Assembly (NCBI RefSeq): GCF_033042135.1
Contig: NZ_WBXM01000002.1
Location: 186,001 to 250,000, forward strand
DNA length: 64,000 nt
Direction: 5' to 3'
Source: Haloechinothrix sp033042135
Lineage (GTDB): Bacteria; Actinomycetota; Actinomycetes; Mycobacteriales; Pseudonocardiaceae
Shown here in pieces: positions 40,858 to 49,214 of this stretch (position 1 is its first letter; each line of letters begins with the position of its first letter). Both the position numbers and the translations under genes were made by a program. The notes under the pieces were generated by a model. The model worked only from the letters and a program-made list of their open reading frames with translations, did not search any database and was not told where the DNA came from.

Positions 40858-42039
40858 ATGAAGGTCTTGTTCATGGCAGGAGGCAGCAGGGCGCCGATCT
40901 TCTCGAGCGCCTCGCTCGCCACGGCGACGCGGAGCGCGGGACACGGCGTGCTGGTCGCCACGATGGAAGCGGTGGCTCCCGTCGTGGCGAGCCTCGGGTT
41001 GCCGCCCGTGGTGATCTCGTCGAGGAGCAAGCAGCGGTTCGCGCACGAGGACGCGGACGTGCGCGAGTCGCGCAACGGCGGAGACACGGTGACCGAGATC
41101 CGCTTCGGCGGTCAGGTACGGCCGGACGATCCGGAGGAGGAAAAGCGCAGGGTCGGCCACTGGTACGGCGAGCTCGCCGCGGAGAGCCTTCCCCGGTTGC
41201 GAGAGATCGCCCGGCACTGGGAGCCGGATCTCGTGGTCGGGGGAACGCTCAACTACGCAGCGCCGTTCCTGGCCAGGCAGCTCGGCATCCCCTCGGTGCG
41301 GCAGTCCTGGGACGCCAACGATCCGACCTCCTACGACGAGGGAGCCGAGCGGGCGCTGTGGCCGTCGATCCGGGAACTCGGCCTGCGGGGACTCCCGGAA
41401 CCCGACCTGCGGATCGAGGTCGCTCCACTGAGCTTGCTGCCCGTGAGCGAGCCGCAGGCCCAGATGATGCGATGGGTTCCGGTGAACCAGCAGCGTGCGC
41501 TGGAACCGTGGATGTTCGGCAAGGGGGACCGGCGGCGCGTGCTGATCACCGCGGGCAGCCGGGTCGGCGAGGGTGACGGCTCCGTCGACTTCTTCCGCGA
41601 GCTCGCCCGCAACCTGGCGCCCCTGGATGCCGAGATCGTGGTCGCCGCGCCCGAGGAGATCGCCGCCGAGCTCAGGGCGGAATGCCCCGAGGTTCACGCG
41701 GGCTGGGTCCCGCTGGACCTCGTCGCGCCGACCTGCGACCTCGTTGTGCACCACGCCGGGGGCGTCACCGGGATGACGGCGCTGAGCGCCGGCGTGCCAC
41801 AGCTGCTGATCCTGCAGTCGCCGTCGGTGGACGAGTCGCGTCGGCTTGCCGAGTACGGCGCGGGCATCACCCTCGAACGCGAGGCGCAGACGCTGGAACG
41901 GATCTCCTCGGCCTGCGTGGAGCTGCTTACCGACCCGTCGTACCGGAATCGCTCGCGGGAGCTGGCTGCCGAGATCAACTCCTTCCCCACCCCCAATGAG
42001 GTGGTGCCCGTACTGGAGAAGTTGGTGGTGTCCCGATGA
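40858..42039 (+). CDS. GT1-type glycosyltransferase (deoxysugar)
   Basis: A 393-residue GT-B fold enzyme of the macrolide/aromatic natural-product group. The N-terminal acceptor domain begins MKVLFMAGGSRAPIFSSASLA. The C-terminal nucleotide-sugar domain has the diagnostic VHHAGGVTGMTALSAGVPQLLI motif. Expected to move the TDP-dimethylaminosugar made by the three following genes onto an aglycone. ATGA overlap with the ketoisomerase gene. It shows the plain single-protein type; no DesVIII-like P450 helper gene is present in the window. Acceptor unknown; 3-hydroxyanthranilate-derived or peptide are the local candidates. Confidence 0.9.
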   Translation: MKVLFMAGGSRAPIFSSASLATATRSAGHGVLVATMEAVAPVVASLGLPPVVISSRSKQRFAHEDADVRESRNGGDTVTEIRFGGQVRPDDPEEEKRRVGHWYGELAAESLPRLREIARHWEPDLVVGGTLNYAAPFLARQLGIPSVRQSWDANDPTSYDEGAERALWPSIRELGLRGLPEPDLRIEVAPLSLLPVSEPQAQMMRWVPVNQQRALEPWMFGKGDRRRVLITAGSRVGEGDGSVDFFRELARNLAPLDAEIVVAAPEEIAAELRAECPEVHAGWVPLDLVAPTCDLVVHHAGGVTGMTALSAGVPQLLILQSPSVDESRRLAEYGAGITLEREAQTLERISSACVELLTDPSYRNRSRELAAEINSFPTPNEVVPVLEKLVVSR

Positions 42040-42488
42040 CGATGAGAACGGTACATGCCGGATCCGGTGTGGTTGGGCGCATCAACCCGTGCCGCCTCAT
42101 CGAGCTTCCGGAGTACGTCGACCCACGTGGTCGCCTGTCCGTTGTGGAAGCCGACAAGGACGTGGCGTTCGACATCAAACGGGTCTACTACCTCTACGAC
42201 CTACCGAACGCGACGGTCAGGGGAGCGCACGGTCATCGCGAGCTCGAACAGCTCGTGATCGCGTTGCACGGCGAGTTCGACGTGATGGTCGACGACGGCT
42301 ACCGCCAGGCTCGCTTCCATCTCGACCGGCCGAGCACGGGGCTGTACATCGGGCCGATGGTGTGGCGTGACCTGCTCGGCTTCTCCAGTGGCGCAGTGGG
42401 TCTGGTGCTGGCCTCCATGCATTACGACGAGGCGGATTACTACCGCGACTACGAGGAGTTCTTGCGAGCAGCGAGGAGCGTGGCATGA
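42036..42488 (+). CDS. TDP-4-keto-6-deoxyhexose 3,4-ketoisomerase (FdtA/QdtA type)
   Basis: A 150-residue cupin of the WxcM-C/FdtA family. It shows DPRGRLSVVEADKDVAFDIKR, the metal-free active-site pair in RGAHGHRELEQLVIAL (His65, His67) and YIGPMVWRDLLGFSSGAVGLVLASMHYDEADYYRDYEEF. It moves the keto group from C4 to C3 so that the next enzyme can put an amine at C3. FdtA and QdtA differ in C4 stereochemistry, which I cannot decide. Overlaps both neighbours by four bases. Confidence 0.92.
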   Translation: MTMRTVHAGSGVVGRINPCRLIELPEYVDPRGRLSVVEADKDVAFDIKRVYYLYDLPNATVRGAHGHRELEQLVIALHGEFDVMVDDGYRQARFHLDRPSTGLYIGPMVWRDLLGFSSGAVGLVLASMHYDEADYYRDYEEFLRAARSVA

Positions 42489-43618
42489 CCGTTCCCTTCC
42501 TTGACGTCAAGGCGGTGCACGCGGAGCTCGGCCCGCTGATCGAGCAGGCGATGTGCCGGGTAGCCAGATCCGGGTGGTACCTGCTCGGGCCCGAGCTGGC
42601 TGAGTTCGAGTCGGAGTTCGCCGCGTACTGCGAGACCTCGCACTGTGTCGGTGTGGGTAGCGGCGCTGACGCGCTCGAACTGACGCTGCGGGCGCTGGAC
42701 GTGGGACGTGGCGACGAGGTCATCGTGCCGTCGCACACGTTCATCGCCACGTGGCTCGCCGTCTCGGCCGTCGGGGCGACGCCGGTGCCCGTCGAGCCGG
42801 ACGAGCGGTGGTCGACTATGGACCCGGACCGTGTCTCCGCGGCCGTCACGTCGCGGACGAGGGTCATCATGCCGGTGCACCTGTACGGGCATCCGGCCGA
42901 CCTCGAGCCGATCGAGCGGGTCGCCGAGCGGCACGGGCTCGCCGTGGTGGACGATGCCGCCCAGGCGCACGGGGCCCGGTACCACGGGCAACGCGTCGGC
43001 TCCCGCGCCACGGCGACGGCGTTCAGCTTCTATCCCGGCAAGAACCTCGGGGCCCTCGGCGACGGCGGTGCGGTGGTCACCTCGGACGCCGCGCTTGCCG
43101 ACCGGGTGCGCATGCTGCGGAACTACGGTTCGCGGCAGAAATACCGGCACGAGGTCCGTGCCACCAACTCGCGGCTCGACGAGGTACAGGCCGCCGCGCT
43201 GCGCGTCAAGCTGGGCCACCTCGATTCGTGGAACGCCAGACGGCGCTCGGTCGCCACCCGGTACCGTGCCGAGCTGGCCGGGATCGAGGGCATCACGCTA
43301 CCGAGCGTCGCGTCGTGGGCGAACCCGGTGTGGCATTTGTTCGTGATCCGGTGCGGGGCGCGTGACCGGCTGCGCGAGCTGCTGTCGGCCAGGGGGATCG
43401 ACACCCTGGTGCACTACCCGGTACCGAACCACCTGGCACAGGCTTACGCGGACCACGGCTGGACGCGCGGATCGTTCCCGCGAGCCGAAAGCCTCGCCCG
43501 CGAGGTGCTGAGCCTGCCCATGGGCCCGCACATGCCGGAACACGACGTCACCAGCGTCGTCGAGGCGGTCCGCGTGGCCGCGGGCGAGCTTCCCCGACCG
43601 CTCGAGCAAGCCGCGTGA
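42485..43618 (+). CDS. TDP-3-keto-6-deoxyhexose aminotransferase (DegT/DnrJ/EryC1)
   Basis: A 377-residue PLP enzyme. Landmarks are VGVGSGADALELTLRALDVGRGDEVIVPSHTFIATW, the PLP-Asp of VVDDAAQAHGA, the Schiff-base Lys186 in SFYPGKNLGALGDGGAV, and LDEVQAAALRVKL. It transfers an amino group, usually from glutamate, to C3 of the ketosugar. Order ketoisomerase-aminotransferase-methyltransferase matches the mycaminose and ravidosamine-type pathways. Stop at 43618 followed by a 93-base gap. Confidence 0.92.
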   Translation: MTVPFLDVKAVHAELGPLIEQAMCRVARSGWYLLGPELAEFESEFAAYCETSHCVGVGSGADALELTLRALDVGRGDEVIVPSHTFIATWLAVSAVGATPVPVEPDERWSTMDPDRVSAAVTSRTRVIMPVHLYGHPADLEPIERVAERHGLAVVDDAAQAHGARYHGQRVGSRATATAFSFYPGKNLGALGDGGAVVTSDAALADRVRMLRNYGSRQKYRHEVRATNSRLDEVQAAALRVKLGHLDSWNARRRSVATRYRAELAGIEGITLPSVASWANPVWHLFVIRCGARDRLRELLSARGIDTLVHYPVPNHLAQAYADHGWTRGSFPRAESLAREVLSLPMGPHMPEHDVTSVVEAVRVAAGELPRPLEQAA

Positions 43619-43647
43619 CGCGCGGGATCCCGAGAAACGACCCGACC

Positions 43648-43682
43648 ACCGGCCCGGCCGGTTGGCGTTCTGCCGAAACGCC
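43648..43682 (+). repeat. two inverted repeats between aminotransferase and methyltransferase genes
   Basis: ACCGGCC-C-GGCCGGT (43648-43662) and GGCGTT-N7-AACGCC (43664-43682). Possible partial terminator or processing site inside the operon. Confidence 0.4.
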
Positions 43683-43711
43683 CACAGAGATGAGCAAAGT
43701 GAGGTAAGACT

Positions 43712-44425
43712 ATGTACGGTCATGACGCCGCGGAACTCTATGATCTGCTGCACGCCGAGCGCGGCAAGGACTTCGCGGCGGAGGCGCGCTTCGTGCGCCG
43801 GCTGATCGCCGAGCGGAACCCGACCGCGAGCACGCTGCTGGACATCGCCTGCGGCACGGGTGCTCACCTCGAGCATCTCGCAGGCAGTTTCGACCGGGTG
43901 GCCGGGCTGGAGCTGTCCGAGTCCATGCTCGCGATGGCGAAGGCCAAAATGCCAGAGGTGGAGCTGCACCACGGTGATATGCGCACCCTCTCCCTCGGGG
44001 ATACCTTCGACGCGGTGATCTGCCTGTTCGGCTCGATCGGCTACGTCGACTCGGTCGACGAGCTGCACACCACAGTGCGGCGATTCGCCGAGCACACCAG
44101 CAAAGGCGGGGTCGTGGTGCTCGAACCGTGGTGGCAGCCCGACACCTTCACCCCGGGACACATCTCGGGCGATGTGATTACTGTGGACAACAGGACGATC
44201 GCTCGGGTCTCGCACGCGTCGCGGCTTCCGGACGCGTCACACATGCAGGTGCACTACGTCGTCGCCGAACCCGAGGGCGGTATCCGGCACTTCACCGAGG
44301 AGCACATCTGCAAGCTGTTCCCCAGGCAGGAGTACGAACGCGCCCTCGAGGGCGCGGGCTTGCGCGTCGAGTACTTCGCCTGCGGACTGTCCGGCAAGGG
44401 CCTTTACGTGGGAACTCGACGTTAA
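43712..44425 (+). CDS. TDP-3-aminosugar N,N-dimethyltransferase (DesVI/TylM1 type)
   Basis: A 237-residue class I SAM methyltransferase opening MYGHDAAELYDLLHAERGKDFAAEA, a start characteristic of the DesVI/TylM1 aminosugar group. SAM motif I is LLDIACGTGAHLEHL, and HHGDMRTLSLGDTFDAVICLFGSIGYV follows. A mid-protein GVVVLEPWWQPDTFTPG loop is shared with the family. It would methylate the C3 amine twice, giving a dimethylamino-3,6-dideoxyhexose. GTGAGGTAAG lies before the ATG. Confidence 0.92.
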   Translation: MYGHDAAELYDLLHAERGKDFAAEARFVRRLIAERNPTASTLLDIACGTGAHLEHLAGSFDRVAGLELSESMLAMAKAKMPEVELHHGDMRTLSLGDTFDAVICLFGSIGYVDSVDELHTTVRRFAEHTSKGGVVVLEPWWQPDTFTPGHISGDVITVDNRTIARVSHASRLPDASHMQVHYVVAEPEGGIRHFTEEHICKLFPRQEYERALEGAGLRVEYFACGLSGKGLYVGTRR

Positions 44426-44440
44426 CCAGGGGAGGTATGT

Positions 44441-45613
44441 GTGGACCACGCGCTTGTCAAGCACGACTCGAAACCCGCGTTGCAGCAGCCCGAGTGGAGT
44501 AGCGCGGCGCAGCTGGCGCGGGTGCGCCGCGAGCTGGCAGGTCGGCCGCCGCTGGTACGGGCGAGCGATACGCGTACGCTGCGCTCGCTGCTAGCACGGG
44601 TCGCAGGCGGCGAGGCGACGGTGTTGCAGTGCGGGGACTGTTCCGAGGATCCGGACGAATGCACCGCCGAGTACGTCGGGCGCAAGCACGCTCTGCTCGA
44701 CATGCTCGCGGGCGCGATGAAGATGGCGACCTACGGGCCGGTGCTGCGGGTGGGCAGGCTGGCAGGCCAGTTCGGTAAGCCCCGTTCCAACGCGACGGAG
44801 CTGGTCGGCGGCATCGAGCTCCCGGTCTATCGCGGCCACATGGTCAACGCCCCTGACCCGGATGCCGAGAGCAGGAGAGCGGACCCGCTGCGGCTGCTGA
44901 CCGGGTATATGGCAGCCAACGACATCGTGGAGCACCTGGGATGGCGGCGTACCGCCGCGCGGCGATGTATGGAGCCGCCCGTGTGGACGAGCCACGAGGC
45001 CCTGCTGCTGGATTACGAGATCCCCATGATCCGCACCGACGGCAACGGGAGCAGGCTGCTGACCTCGACGCACTGGCCGTGGGTCGGTGAGCGTACACGC
45101 GAGGTCGACGGAGCGCACGTGTCGCTGCTCGCGGGCATCGACAACCCGGTCGCCTGCAAGCTCGGCCCGAAGGCCGAGGTCGACGACGTGCTCGGGCTGT
45201 GCGAGCGGCTGGATCCGGATCGCGATCCCGGCCGCCTGACCTTCATCGTTCGGATGGGCGCCCGCAGTGTCGCCGAACGGTTGCCGGATCTGGTGAGCGC
45301 CGTACGGCAGGCGGGCCATCCGGTGATCTGGCTGTGCGATCCGATGCACGGCAACACCGTCACGACGACCAGCGGCTGGAAGACCCGCTATGTGACCGAG
45401 ATGGTGCTCGAGGTTGAGGCCTTCCTGGACGCGGTCCGATCGTCGGGCGGCGTGGCAGGCGGCATGCACCTGGAGACGACGCCCGACCCGGTGACGGAAT
45501 GCGTCGCCGACGAGTCGGAGACCGACCGGGTCGGCACGTACTACACGAGCTTCTGCGATCCGCGACTGAACCCGGACCAGGCCGTGCGCGTGGTGTCGGC
45601 CTGGCGGAGGTGA
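44441..45613 (+). CDS. phzC: class II DAHP synthase (PhzC-like)
   Basis: A 390-residue type II 3-deoxy-D-arabino-heptulosonate-7-phosphate synthase joining PEP and erythrose 4-phosphate. Landmarks: QCGDCSEDPDECT, RVGRLAGQFGKPRS, THWPWVGERTR, LAGIDNPVACKLGP, WLCDPMHGNTV and GGMHLETTPDPVTEC, with metal-binding Cys, His, Glu and Asp in place. It is shorter than the housekeeping AroG of Mycobacterium and of the length of PhzC, suggesting a dedicated, feedback-free supply of chorismate. GTG start behind GGGGAGG. Confidence 0.93.
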   Translation: MDHALVKHDSKPALQQPEWSSAAQLARVRRELAGRPPLVRASDTRTLRSLLARVAGGEATVLQCGDCSEDPDECTAEYVGRKHALLDMLAGAMKMATYGPVLRVGRLAGQFGKPRSNATELVGGIELPVYRGHMVNAPDPDAESRRADPLRLLTGYMAANDIVEHLGWRRTAARRCMEPPVWTSHEALLLDYEIPMIRTDGNGSRLLTSTHWPWVGERTREVDGAHVSLLAGIDNPVACKLGPKAEVDDVLGLCERLDPDRDPGRLTFIVRMGARSVAERLPDLVSAVRQAGHPVIWLCDPMHGNTVTTTSGWKTRYVTEMVLEVEAFLDAVRSSGGVAGGMHLETTPDPVTECVADESETDRVGTYYTSFCDPRLNPDQAVRVVSAWRR

Positions 45614-45681
45614 CCGGACGAGGCGTGCCCGCGAGCGCGGCCGGGCCGCGCGTACCAGCACGACAAGGGAGGGCCTGACCC

Positions 45682-46452
45682 ATGGACAATACGGTTGCGC
45701 TGGTGACGGGTGCCGCAGGGGGGATCGGCATCGCGATCTCCAGGGCACTCGGGCAGCGCGGTTCGACCGTAGCCGCGGTCGACAGGGAACCCGGCGCGCT
45801 CAGGGACGCGGTCGACAAGCTGAACGCGGACGGGTTGCACGTCGAGGCGTTCCCTACCGACGTGTCCAACTCCGCCGAGGTCGAGGGAACCGTAGCGGCG
45901 GTAGAGCACGGCATGGGCCCGCTCGACTTCCTGGTCAACGCCGCCGGTGTGCTTCGCCTCGGGGAGGCGAGGAGCCTGACGGACGAGGACTGGGAGACGA
46001 CGTTCGCGGTGAACGTCAACGGTGTGTTCCACATGTCGCGGGCGGCGGTCAATCGCATGATCCCGAGAGAGCGGGGAGCGATCGTGACGGTCACGTCCAA
46101 TGCGGCCGGAACGCCTCGCACGGAGATGGCCGCCTACGGAGCATCCAAGGCAGCAGCAACCATGTTCACCAAGAGCCTCGGCCTCGAGGTTGCCAGGTAC
46201 GGCATCCGCTGCAATGTGGTAGCACCGGGATCGACGGCGACCCCGATGCTGCGTTCCATGTGGCAGGACGAGTCCGGCGAGCAGGCAACGATCAAGGGAA
46301 TCCCGGAGGCGTACAAAGTCGGGATCCCACTTGGGAAGATCGCCCGTCCGTCCGATGTGGCAGAAGCCGTGGTCTTCCTGCTTTCCAGTGAGGCCGGTCA
46401 TATCACGCTCCACGCACTCACGGTTGATGGTGGGGCGAGCCTCGGTAGTTAA
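45682..46452 (+). CDS. EntA/DhbA-type 2,3-dihydro-hydroxybenzoate/anthranilate dehydrogenase
   Basis: A 256-residue SDR with NAD site TGAAGGIG, NAAGVLRLG and the Ser139/Tyr152/Lys156 triad in TSNAAGTPRTEMAAYGASKAA, closest in motif to 2,3-dihydro-2,3-dihydroxybenzoate dehydrogenases. Because the neighbours are PhzD and PhzE, the natural substrate is more likely trans-2,3-dihydro-3-hydroxyanthranilate, giving 3-hydroxyanthranilate. That assignment is inference from context; oxidation to 2,3-dihydroxybenzoate would need an isochorismate synthase, not seen here. AAGGGAGG upstream. Confidence 0.87.
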   Translation: MDNTVALVTGAAGGIGIAISRALGQRGSTVAAVDREPGALRDAVDKLNADGLHVEAFPTDVSNSAEVEGTVAAVEHGMGPLDFLVNAAGVLRLGEARSLTDEDWETTFAVNVNGVFHMSRAAVNRMIPRERGAIVTVTSNAAGTPRTEMAAYGASKAAATMFTKSLGLEVARYGIRCNVVAPGSTATPMLRSMWQDESGEQATIKGIPEAYKVGIPLGKIARPSDVAEAVVFLLSSEAGHITLHALTVDGGASLGS

Positions 46453-46487
46453 TCGGCAGCCGAACCGTATCGAGAGGAAGGCAATCC

Positions 46488-47210
46488 ATGTCGTCGATCC
46501 CGCAGATCGAGCAGTACGCGATGCCGACCGCAGCCGAGCTGCCGGGCAACGTTGCCCGGTGGGAGCTCGACCCGGACAGGGCGGTGCTGCTCATCCACGA
46601 CATGCAGGAGTACTTCCTGCGCCCGTTCGATCCGGTGCCGCCGTTGCGTGACGCGCTGGTGCGGCACATCGCACGGTTGCGGGCGCGGTGCGCCGCGCTC
46701 GGGGTGCCGATCGCCTACACCGTCCAGCCCGGTGGCATGACCCGTACCCAGCGGGGGCTCCTGCACGACTTCTGGGGCCCCGGCATGGGCGTGAGCAGCG
46801 AGGACAGGAGGGTGATCGACGCGCTGACGCCGGGCCCCGATGACTGGATCTTCACGAAGTGGCGGTACAGCGCGTTCTACCACTCGGACCTGGCGCGACG
46901 GATCCGCGAGGAAGATAGGGATCAGATCGTTGTCTGCGGCGTGTACGCGCACGTCGGCGTGCTCATGACCACCCTCGATGCGTTCACCAGGGACATCCAG
47001 CCGTTTCTCGCTGCCGACGGGATCGCCGACTTCACCGCCGAGTACCACCGCTTGGCGCTGTGGTACGCGGCGCAGCGCTGCGCCGTGGTGGGCACCACCG
47101 ACGGGCTGCTCGGCCAGCTCGCCGCGGTCGGCACGGCAGACAACGCGGCCACGGCTGGTATGGCAGGCAGGATCGAGGAGCACCGCAGTGCGGGAAGGAT
47201 CGCGGTATGA
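46488..47210 (+). CDS. phzD: isochorismatase-like PhzD (ADIC hydrolase)
   Basis: A 240-residue cysteine-hydrolase-fold protein in which the nucleophile position is not Cys, as in isochorismatases. It has Asp38 in LLIHDMQEYFLRPF, Lys124 in FTKWRYSAF and GVYAHVGVLMTT (153-161), the PhzD pattern. Expected reaction: removal of pyruvate from 2-amino-2-deoxyisochorismate to give trans-2,3-dihydro-3-hydroxyanthranilate. Compared with ~207-residue PhzD it has ~30 extra C-terminal residues (AATAGMAGRIEEHRSAG). ATGA overlap with phzE. GAGGAAGG upstream. Confidence 0.92.
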   Translation: MSSIPQIEQYAMPTAAELPGNVARWELDPDRAVLLIHDMQEYFLRPFDPVPPLRDALVRHIARLRARCAALGVPIAYTVQPGGMTRTQRGLLHDFWGPGMGVSSEDRRVIDALTPGPDDWIFTKWRYSAFYHSDLARRIREEDRDQIVVCGVYAHVGVLMTTLDAFTRDIQPFLAADGIADFTAEYHRLALWYAAQRCAVVGTTDGLLGQLAAVGTADNAATAGMAGRIEEHRSAGRIAV

Positions 47211-49135
47211 GGGCGGCCGGGAGTAACGCAGCGAGTCGCGAGGACCTGCTCGAACGTGTCGCGGGCGGGCACGTGCCCGCGTTTGCCGTACTCCACCGTC
47301 CGGAAACCGTGGGCACCACTGCGGTGGAGGTGCTGGTCTGCGAGACCCTCGAGGTGGCGAGCCTGGCCGACATCCCGGTGCCCGAGGACCTCCGGCCGAC
47401 CGGGCAGGCCAGGCACGACGTGCTCGCCATCCTGCCGTATCACCAGATCGCCGAGCGCGGCTTCGCCTGCGTCGACGACGGTACCCCGTTGCTGGCGCTG
47501 CCCGTGACCGAGCAGCGGACGGTGCCGCTGGCTACTGCGCTGGCTGCGCTGCCGGACGAGCCGATCGCGCTGTCCGGCGGACACTTCGACATCGACGACG
47601 ACGGCTACGCCGGGATCGTGCGCAGCGTGCTCGCCGACGCGATCGGCGAGGGGGACGGGGCTAACTTCGTCATCAAGCGGTCGTTCGTCGCCGACATCGG
47701 CAACTACGGACCGCGCACCGCCCTGGCGCTGTTCCGGCGGCTGCTGCAGCAGGAGACGGGCGCCTACTGGACCTTCATCGTGCACACCGGCGAGCGCACC
47801 CTGGTAGGGGCGAGCCCGGAACGGCACATCAGCCTGCACCGGTCGGTCGCGGTGATGAACCCGATCAGCGGCACTTACCGGTATCCCGCTTGTGGACCCA
47901 GCCTCGACGAGATCATGGATTTCCTCGCCGACCGGAAGGAGGCCGAGGAACTCTACATGGTGTTGGACGAGGAACTCAAGATGATGGCCAGGGTGTGCGA
48001 GGGTGGCGGCCGGGTGGTCGGGCCCTACCTGAAGGAGATGGCGCGCCTTGCCCACACCGAGTACTTCATCGAAGGCCGCAGTACCCGCGATCCCAGGGAG
48101 ATCCTGCGCGAGACGATGTTCGCCCCCACCGTGACCGGGAGTCCCCTGGAGAGCGCCTCGCGGGTGATCGCGCGGTACGAGCCAGCGGGGCGCGGGTACT
48201 ACAGCGGTGCGCTCGCCACGATCGGCAGGGATGAGCTGGGCAGACGCACCATGGATTCCGCGATCCTGATCCGTACCGCGGATATCGACCGCTCGGGCAA
48301 GCTGACTCTCGGCGTTGGTGCCACGCTGGTCCGTCATTCGGATCCTACGTCCGAAGTGGAGGAAACTCGTGCGAAGGCCGCGGGTATGCTTGCGGCGCTG
48401 GGTTCTGGCGGGGGCAGCCGCTTCGCGGAGCATCCGAGCGTGCGCGAGGCGCTCGAGCAGCGCAATGTGCCGATCGCGGACTTCTGGCTGTCCGGAGCCG
48501 GGCGTTCCGGGCCCGATCCGGCCCTGGCGGGTCGGGGCGTGCTGGTCATCGACGCCGAGGACACCTTCACCGCGATGCTGGACCAGCAGCTCCGGTCGCT
48601 GGGACTGGCGGTGACGGTGCGGCGGTTCGACGAGAGCTACACCCTGGTTGGCGACGACCTGGTGGTGCTCGGCCCCGGCCCAGGGGATCCGCGTGAGGAT
48701 GCGCATCCCAAGATAGCTCACCTGCGCCAGGCGGTGCGCTCGCTGCTTGTCGAGCAACGGCCGTTCCTCGCGGTGTGCCTGAGCCACCAGGTGCTCGCCA
48801 GGGAGCTCGGGCTGGAGGTGGTGCGCAGGACGGTGCCCAACCAGGGGATTCAGCGAGAAGTCGAGGTGTTCGGTAGGCGGGAGCGGGTGGGTTTCTACAA
48901 CACGTTCGCCGCGCGCTGCGACACCGGCTCCTTCCACCACGATGTCGCGGGACCCATTGAGGTGAGCAGGGATCCCGCCACCGGGGAAGTGCACGCCCTG
49001 CGCGGCAGGAACGTCGCGTCCTTCCAGTTCCACGCCGAGTCCGTGCTGTCGCTGGACGGTGTCCGCATCCTCGGCACGGCGCTGCGGGGGCTGCTGGACG
49101 GCTCGACGTACCGGGAGCTGCCGAGGGCGTCCTGA
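47207..49135 (+). CDS. phzE: 2-amino-2-deoxyisochorismate synthase (PhzE)
   Basis: A 642-residue fusion of an anthranilate-synthase-like chorismate domain (~1-425; GASPERHISLHRSVAVMNPISG, VGPYLKEMARLAHTEYFIEG, YYSGALATIG) and a class I glutamine amidotransferase (~445-640). The latter has nucleophile Cys in LAVCLSHQVLARELG and His/Glu in SFQFHAESVLSLDG. PhzE makes ADIC without releasing anthranilate. ATG 47207 overlaps the phzD stop; the longer frame to 47060 would read through phzD and is rejected. Last gene of the operon before a bidirectional hairpin. Confidence 0.93.
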   Translation: MRAAGSNAASREDLLERVAGGHVPAFAVLHRPETVGTTAVEVLVCETLEVASLADIPVPEDLRPTGQARHDVLAILPYHQIAERGFACVDDGTPLLALPVTEQRTVPLATALAALPDEPIALSGGHFDIDDDGYAGIVRSVLADAIGEGDGANFVIKRSFVADIGNYGPRTALALFRRLLQQETGAYWTFIVHTGERTLVGASPERHISLHRSVAVMNPISGTYRYPACGPSLDEIMDFLADRKEAEELYMVLDEELKMMARVCEGGGRVVGPYLKEMARLAHTEYFIEGRSTRDPREILRETMFAPTVTGSPLESASRVIARYEPAGRGYYSGALATIGRDELGRRTMDSAILIRTADIDRSGKLTLGVGATLVRHSDPTSEVEETRAKAAGMLAALGSGGGSRFAEHPSVREALEQRNVPIADFWLSGAGRSGPDPALAGRGVLVIDAEDTFTAMLDQQLRSLGLAVTVRRFDESYTLVGDDLVVLGPGPGDPREDAHPKIAHLRQAVRSLLVEQRPFLAVCLSHQVLARELGLEVVRRTVPNQGIQREVEVFGRRERVGFYNTFAARCDTGSFHHDVAGPIEVSRDPATGEVHALRGRNVASFQFHAESVLSLDGVRILGTALRGLLDGSTYRELPRAS

Positions 49136-49171
49136 CACGACATCACGCCCAGCGGGCGGTTCCGGGTGGCG

Positions 49172-49208
49172 CGCCGGGCCACGGCGTCGCGTCCGCCGTG
49201 GCCCGGCG
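49172..49208. terminator. bidirectional hairpin after phzE
   Basis: Perfect 15-bp stem CGCCGGGCCACGGCG with CGCCGTGGCCCGGCG, loop of 7, between convergent phzE and oxidoreductase genes. Confidence 0.75.
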
Positions 49209-49214
49209 GCTCGT

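Noticed and set aside
44441..49135. Phenazine biosynthesis cluster
   Set aside because: PhzF, PhzA/B and PhzG are not present in the window and an EntA-type dehydrogenase is inserted, so 3-hydroxyanthranilate is the better prediction.
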